A DNA stretch of 9,298 nt from an uncultured Prevotella sp. (lineage in GTDB: Bacteria > Bacteroidota > Bacteroidia > Bacteroidales > Bacteroidaceae). A program made the position numbers and the translations under genes. Positions 6,470 through 9,298 of this stretch are shown piece after piece (the stretch's first letter is position 1; the number at the start of each line of letters is the position of its first letter). The notes under the pieces are model-generated. The model saw only the letters and a program-made list of their open reading frames with translations. It ran no database searches and was not told the origin of the DNA. The DNA is taken from assembly GCA_905373605.1 (NCBI GenBank), contig CAJPTO010000115.1, forward strand, positions 1 to 9,298, in the 5' to 3' direction.

Positions 6470-7666
6470 ATGAAACACATCGTTCTGGCGGCCTTGTCGC
6501 TCGCCACTTTGTTCGCTGCATGCGACCAACGCAACGTTATAGATGTACACCAAGAGGCCGCCGTGCCCGACCTGAACAACCCCGTGGTGCAGAAACTCAC
6601 CTCCACCACATGGTTCAAAGACGTGAACTTGAACATCCCCAACGACTCGTGGAGCAGCACCAACTTCGGCAATAAGGCCTCTACCCCATTCGAAGGCATG
6701 CTCTACTCTATGGCATGGCTGGGTATGGAGCTGCAAAGAGACGGCACCTCCACGCTCATCTTCTATCCACCGCTTACGAAATACCAATTCCTTCTTTGCA
6801 GGGGCAAGTGGAAAACTTCGCCAACCGACCCCAACACCGTTATCATCGACACAAAAACGCCCGTGGGATATGCCACCTTACGCGTGAAGGTGATGGACCT
6901 GCAAACCAAAGACAACGTGGCGATGATACGAACATACATCGATACGGGCAACCGCGTGATGATGATAGACTTCTTTAACGGAGGCTCGGTGCTGGAAGGC
7001 GGCTCGCCAACAGAGTTTCCCGACCTGCGCAACATGGGGCAAGCATGGTTCGACGGCATGCAAGTTAGCCGACAACCCATAGACAAAGGCCTGTTCAACA
7101 ACACCGCTTGGGAAATGTCGCCCTATTCAAGCGAATCGGAAAGTAAATTCGAAATACCCCAATTGGCCATCCGAACAACTTTCGTTAACGACTTCCTCAC
7201 CAAGACACCATCCCTTGTTTACGGGGCGAAATTCAACTTCGCACAAGACGGCAACGTGTACATAGACATTCCATCCGTCGTTAAAGAGACGGCGTTCCGC
7301 CCCTGGGCATCGCAGGTTGAAGACAAGAACATCATGGTGAAAGGCACTTGGCGCACGCAAGGCAACCGCATTATCGTTGAAACAAACGAGCTTCCGTTCA
7401 TCAGTGTGGGCGAAGCACTCTTCCGTGTTCCAACAGACCAACGCCCGCTCGACGTGCTACTTAGCAACGACAACGGCGATGCCGTAAAGGTTTGGAAAAA
7501 CTATTACTACATCATCGAGTACATCAAACCCACAAACACGGGCGCATGGTTCCGCATTTCATCGCCACAAGAAACCTATTATCTCTTCATGCTTAAGCAG
7601 CCCATCGCCACTTTAACCGATGTTAAAGGCGTTAGAGAAACCGCAAAAACGTTGACACAACCATAA
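6470..7666 (+). CDS. Lipoprotein with two lipocalin-like halves
   Basis: A 398-residue lipoprotein, 13 bases after the receptor stop. The signal peptide (residues 4-17) ends LFAA-C18. The mature part seems to hold two related beta domains. First half: LTSTTWFKDV (43-52), MELQRDGTSTLIFYPP (86-101), RGKWKTSPTDPNTVIIDT (111-128), VAMIRTYIDTGNRVMMIDFF (150-169). Second half: LFNNTAWEMSP (208-218), GAKFNFAQDGNVYIDIPS (252-269), VKGTWRTQGNRIIVET (290-305), YYYIIEYIKPTNTGAWFRIS (345-364). The shared order is a threonine-tryptophan strand, a D-G turn strand, a G/K-x-W strand ending in hydrophobics, and an I-x-x-Y strand. One copy of a similar pattern forms the C-terminus of the lipoprotein at 2307. 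A lipocalin-like fold is my inference; I recognise no exact family. The mature N-terminus (CDQRNVID) is less acidic than in the upstream lipoproteins. It likely works with the receptor. Confidence 0.8.
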   Translation: MKHIVLAALSLATLFAACDQRNVIDVHQEAAVPDLNNPVVQKLTSTTWFKDVNLNIPNDSWSSTNFGNKASTPFEGMLYSMAWLGMELQRDGTSTLIFYPPLTKYQFLLCRGKWKTSPTDPNTVIIDTKTPVGYATLRVKVMDLQTKDNVAMIRTYIDTGNRVMMIDFFNGGSVLEGGSPTEFPDLRNMGQAWFDGMQVSRQPIDKGLFNNTAWEMSPYSSESESKFEIPQLAIRTTFVNDFLTKTPSLVYGAKFNFAQDGNVYIDIPSVVKETAFRPWASQVEDKNIMVKGTWRTQGNRIIVETNELPFISVGEALFRVPTDQRPLDVLLSNDNGDAVKVWKNYYYIIEYIKPTNTGAWFRISSPQETYYLFMLKQPIATLTDVKGVRETAKTLTQP

Positions 7667-7678
7667 CACAAAGCCACA

Positions 7679-9298
7679 ATGAACAAAACATATATCACAC
7701 TGGCCGCCACAACGGCCCTGGCACTTGCCCTGAACTCGTGCCAAAAGGGCGACTTGCTCAACGTCGTTCAAGACGATGTAGAGCTGAACGAGAACACCGC
7801 CCAATACCAGGATTTCATCAAAGAGCGCATTACCGACTACGCCCGAGCTTACCGCTTTGAGCAGGCACGCGCCAATTTGCCCAAGCTTACCGACGAGGCT
7901 AACCGCAAAGAGGGCGAACGCATCATCAACTTCTACCACGCAAAAGCCCTCAAAGACGGCTTCGCATACCTTTTGCCCAACGGCGACTCGCTCTTCTTAA
8001 AGATGAAAAACGAAGAGAACCTGCCGCCAGAAAAGATAGAGCATATTCTGCAATTCAACCAGTATGCCGAGTTCAAAGGCCTGGGGCAAGACGTTACGTT
8101 GTGGGGAGCAGGCAACTTTCCAAACACGAAAAGCATTTACATAACCGAGGCGCAGATAACAAAAATGCTCGACCTAGACAAGCTTACAAAGCTAGAAGAG
8201 GTGCGACTAATCTTTGAAGCCGGCAACTTCGATTACACGCTTTGGTTTCCCAACCGCCCCTTTAAGCCCATAGACGTGAGCGGATACGACTTCTCGAAGA
8301 ACGACAAGATAACATGGATGGAGTTTAAAAATTGCGATCTCACGGCAATAAAAGCTCCCACAAACGTGTTCCCTATGTTTAAAGCAAGTTATTGCGAATA
8401 CAACGCAAACACCATCAACACCCCGAGGGCGCGCAAGATGCAGTTCGAGGATTGCAACATCCTAGAACCCGACATAAAAGTTACCAATCCCCACGTGCGC
8501 AGTTTAACCATCACTGCCTATCCTGATGCAAACAACAGGGGTTTACGCACGTTCGACATTAGTGCTAGCCGCATTAACTATTTCTCTATTTATCAGCCAG
8601 ACAGCAAGCAACATGAAGTAGAGGAGGTTAAGCTCAATCAGTATCTAGACACCCTCGAGATACTGTCCCTGGGCAATAGGCAGAAAAAAGCGAAAATAGT
8701 GGGCCTAGACAAGATTAACAAGCTGAAACGACTGGCATACAACTTTAACACGTGGCCCATGTTGCCCCAAGACATACCCTGCGCCGTTACATCTCTGAGC
8801 CTGCCTGCCAGCAGCACGCCAGATATCAAGGTAGGAACGCAGATAGACTATACCAAAGTGCAAGGCCTGCGAGAGCTAGAAGTCCAACAATTCATAACAG
8901 CCAACACCATTTACCCCGAGAACTTAGACTCGCTTACACTTAAGCCCCACAACTATATCGACCCCGTTAAGAAGTTAGACCTTAGCCATACCAAGCTAAA
9001 AAGGTGTGAGTTGTATTTTGGATGGACAAGAGGCATGGAAGAAAGTAGGCCAGACATGCCCCGAATTAAACTTATAAAAATGCCAACCACGATAGAAAAG
9101 CTAGATTTAAGCTCGATAGAAACCGATGTTCTAGACCTTACGGGCTTAGACAATCTTAGGTTTTTAAGGATAAATGATGATCTTGTCAACCCAATTAAGC
9201 GGATTATCTTCCCCAAGAACCTTAAACGAAGCAACTTTAAGGGCGAATTCGACTTCTTTCTAAGTGTGGATAAAACCAAAACAGAATTGGTAAACTAC
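7679..9298 (+). CDS. Leucine-rich-repeat-like lipoprotein (3' end outside window)
   Basis: Open for 540 codons to the window edge with no stop, 12 bases after the previous gene. The signal peptide (residues 6-20) ends ALNS-C21. An acidic segment follows (DDVELNENT, 32-40), then a mainly helical region (41-130). From about 165 the chain shows irregular leucine-rich-type repeats: LTKLEEVRLIF (169-179), three 20-residue units with a cysteine each (211-270), VRSLTITA (273-280), VTSLSLPA (370-377), LRELEVQQF (398-406), LDSLTLKP (416-423), VKKLDLSHTKL (430-440), IEKLDLSSI (472-480) and LTGLDNLRFLRIN (487-499). The IKRIIFPKNLKR turn (506-517) resembles BspA-type repeats of Bacteroidota surface proteins. 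Such proteins usually bind other proteins, so a surface role in capturing a host protein or docking on the receptor is plausible but inferred. The last 240 bases are clearly more AT-rich than the operon upstream. Confidence 0.82.
   Translation, partial: MNKTYITLAATTALALALNSCQKGDLLNVVQDDVELNENTAQYQDFIKERITDYARAYRFEQARANLPKLTDEANRKEGERIINFYHAKALKDGFAYLLPNGDSLFLKMKNEENLPPEKIEHILQFNQYAEFKGLGQDVTLWGAGNFPNTKSIYITEAQITKMLDLDKLTKLEEVRLIFEAGNFDYTLWFPNRPFKPIDVSGYDFSKNDKITWMEFKNCDLTAIKAPTNVFPMFKASYCEYNANTINTPRARKMQFEDCNILEPDIKVTNPHVRSLTITAYPDANNRGLRTFDISASRINYFSIYQPDSKQHEVEEVKLNQYLDTLEILSLGNRQKKAKIVGLDKINKLKRLAYNFNTWPMLPQDIPCAVTSLSLPASSTPDIKVGTQIDYTKVQGLRELEVQQFITANTIYPENLDSLTLKPHNYIDPVKKLDLSHTKLKRCELYFGWTRGMEESRPDMPRIKLIKMPTTIEKLDLSSIETDVLDLTGLDNLRFLRINDDLVNPIKRIIFPKNLKRSNFKGEFDFFLSVDKTKTELVNY
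8309..8488 (+). repeat. Three in-frame 20-codon repeats with a cysteine ladder
   Basis: Within the leucine-rich-repeat-like lipoprotein, residues 211-230, 231-250 and 251-270 line up without gaps. Each has Met or Phe near position 4, an aromatic or hydrophobic residue near position 6 and Cys at position 9 (C219, C239, C259). The cores read MEFKNCDL, FKASYCEY and MQFEDCNI. Position 9 is where leucine-rich repeats normally carry the Asn or Cys that caps the loop. A fourth unit (271-290, SLTITAYPD) keeps the strand but loses the Cys. Confidence 0.65.

Noticed and set aside
3946..7666. SusC/SusD-type glycan utilisation locus
   Set aside because: The receptor lacks the N-terminal carboxypeptidase-regulatory domain, no neighbour looks like SusD, and no glycoside hydrolase, sulfatase or anti-sigma factor is present.
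1..9298. CRISPR array, tRNA/rRNA genes, transposons, attachment sites
   Set aside because: No spaced direct repeats of CRISPR size, no cloverleaf or rRNA-like stretch, and no transposase or integrase frame is visible on either strand.

Overview
The window reads as part of a genome from the phylum Bacteroidota, most likely order Bacteroidales. Three things support this: a run of lipoproteins with short Bacteroidota-type lipoboxes, no Shine-Dalgarno sequences, and promoter-like TAnnTTTG boxes in the gaps between genes. Base composition is fairly GC-rich (a sampled line in the sixth lipoprotein region is about 57% GC), which would fit a GC-rich member of the Prevotella/Porphyromonas side of the order. 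I cannot name a genus. I see no rRNA, tRNA, CRISPR array, insertion sequence, integrase or phage gene.

Layout. Bases 1-146 are an intergenic region that may also hold the start of a divergent minus-strand gene running off the left edge. Bases 147-1543 hold a class I SAM-dependent methyltransferase and, 2 bases later, a small lipoprotein. Bases 1544-1674 are a regulatory gap. From 1675 to the right edge runs a tightly packed same-strand cluster, very probably one operon. In order it holds a calycin-like lipoprotein, a 348-residue lipoprotein, a 199-residue lipoprotein, an 836-residue TonB-dependent outer-membrane receptor, a 398-residue lipoprotein with two similar halves, and a leucine-rich-repeat-like lipoprotein cut by the window end. 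Neighbours overlap by 4 bases (ATGA) or are separated by 12-50 bases.

Function. The receptor has C-terminal features of the haemoglobin/transferrin/lactoferrin receptor class (HmbR, HpuB, TbpA type) rather than the SusC glycan-transport class: a YRVP...NRDL box pair and a late NLLDTQYHRWDDLR block. It has no N-terminal carboxypeptidase-regulatory extension and no SusD partner. A receptor of this class with five lipoproteins in its own operon, plus a sixth just upstream, suggests a multi-component outer-membrane machine for capturing an iron or haem source, or another host-derived ligand. The lipoproteins would act as surface receptors or hand-off proteins. The ligand is not shown by the sequence, and the histidines used for haem in well-studied relatives are missing from the expected places.

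The least expected signal is in the two intergenic regions. Both carry the same 10-base word ACGTGGCAAA, followed after exactly 7 bases by TTTG, forming a dyad GGCAAA...TTTG(T)CC that overlaps the predicted promoter box. This suggests that the methyltransferase/lipoprotein pair and the receptor operon answer to one regulator.
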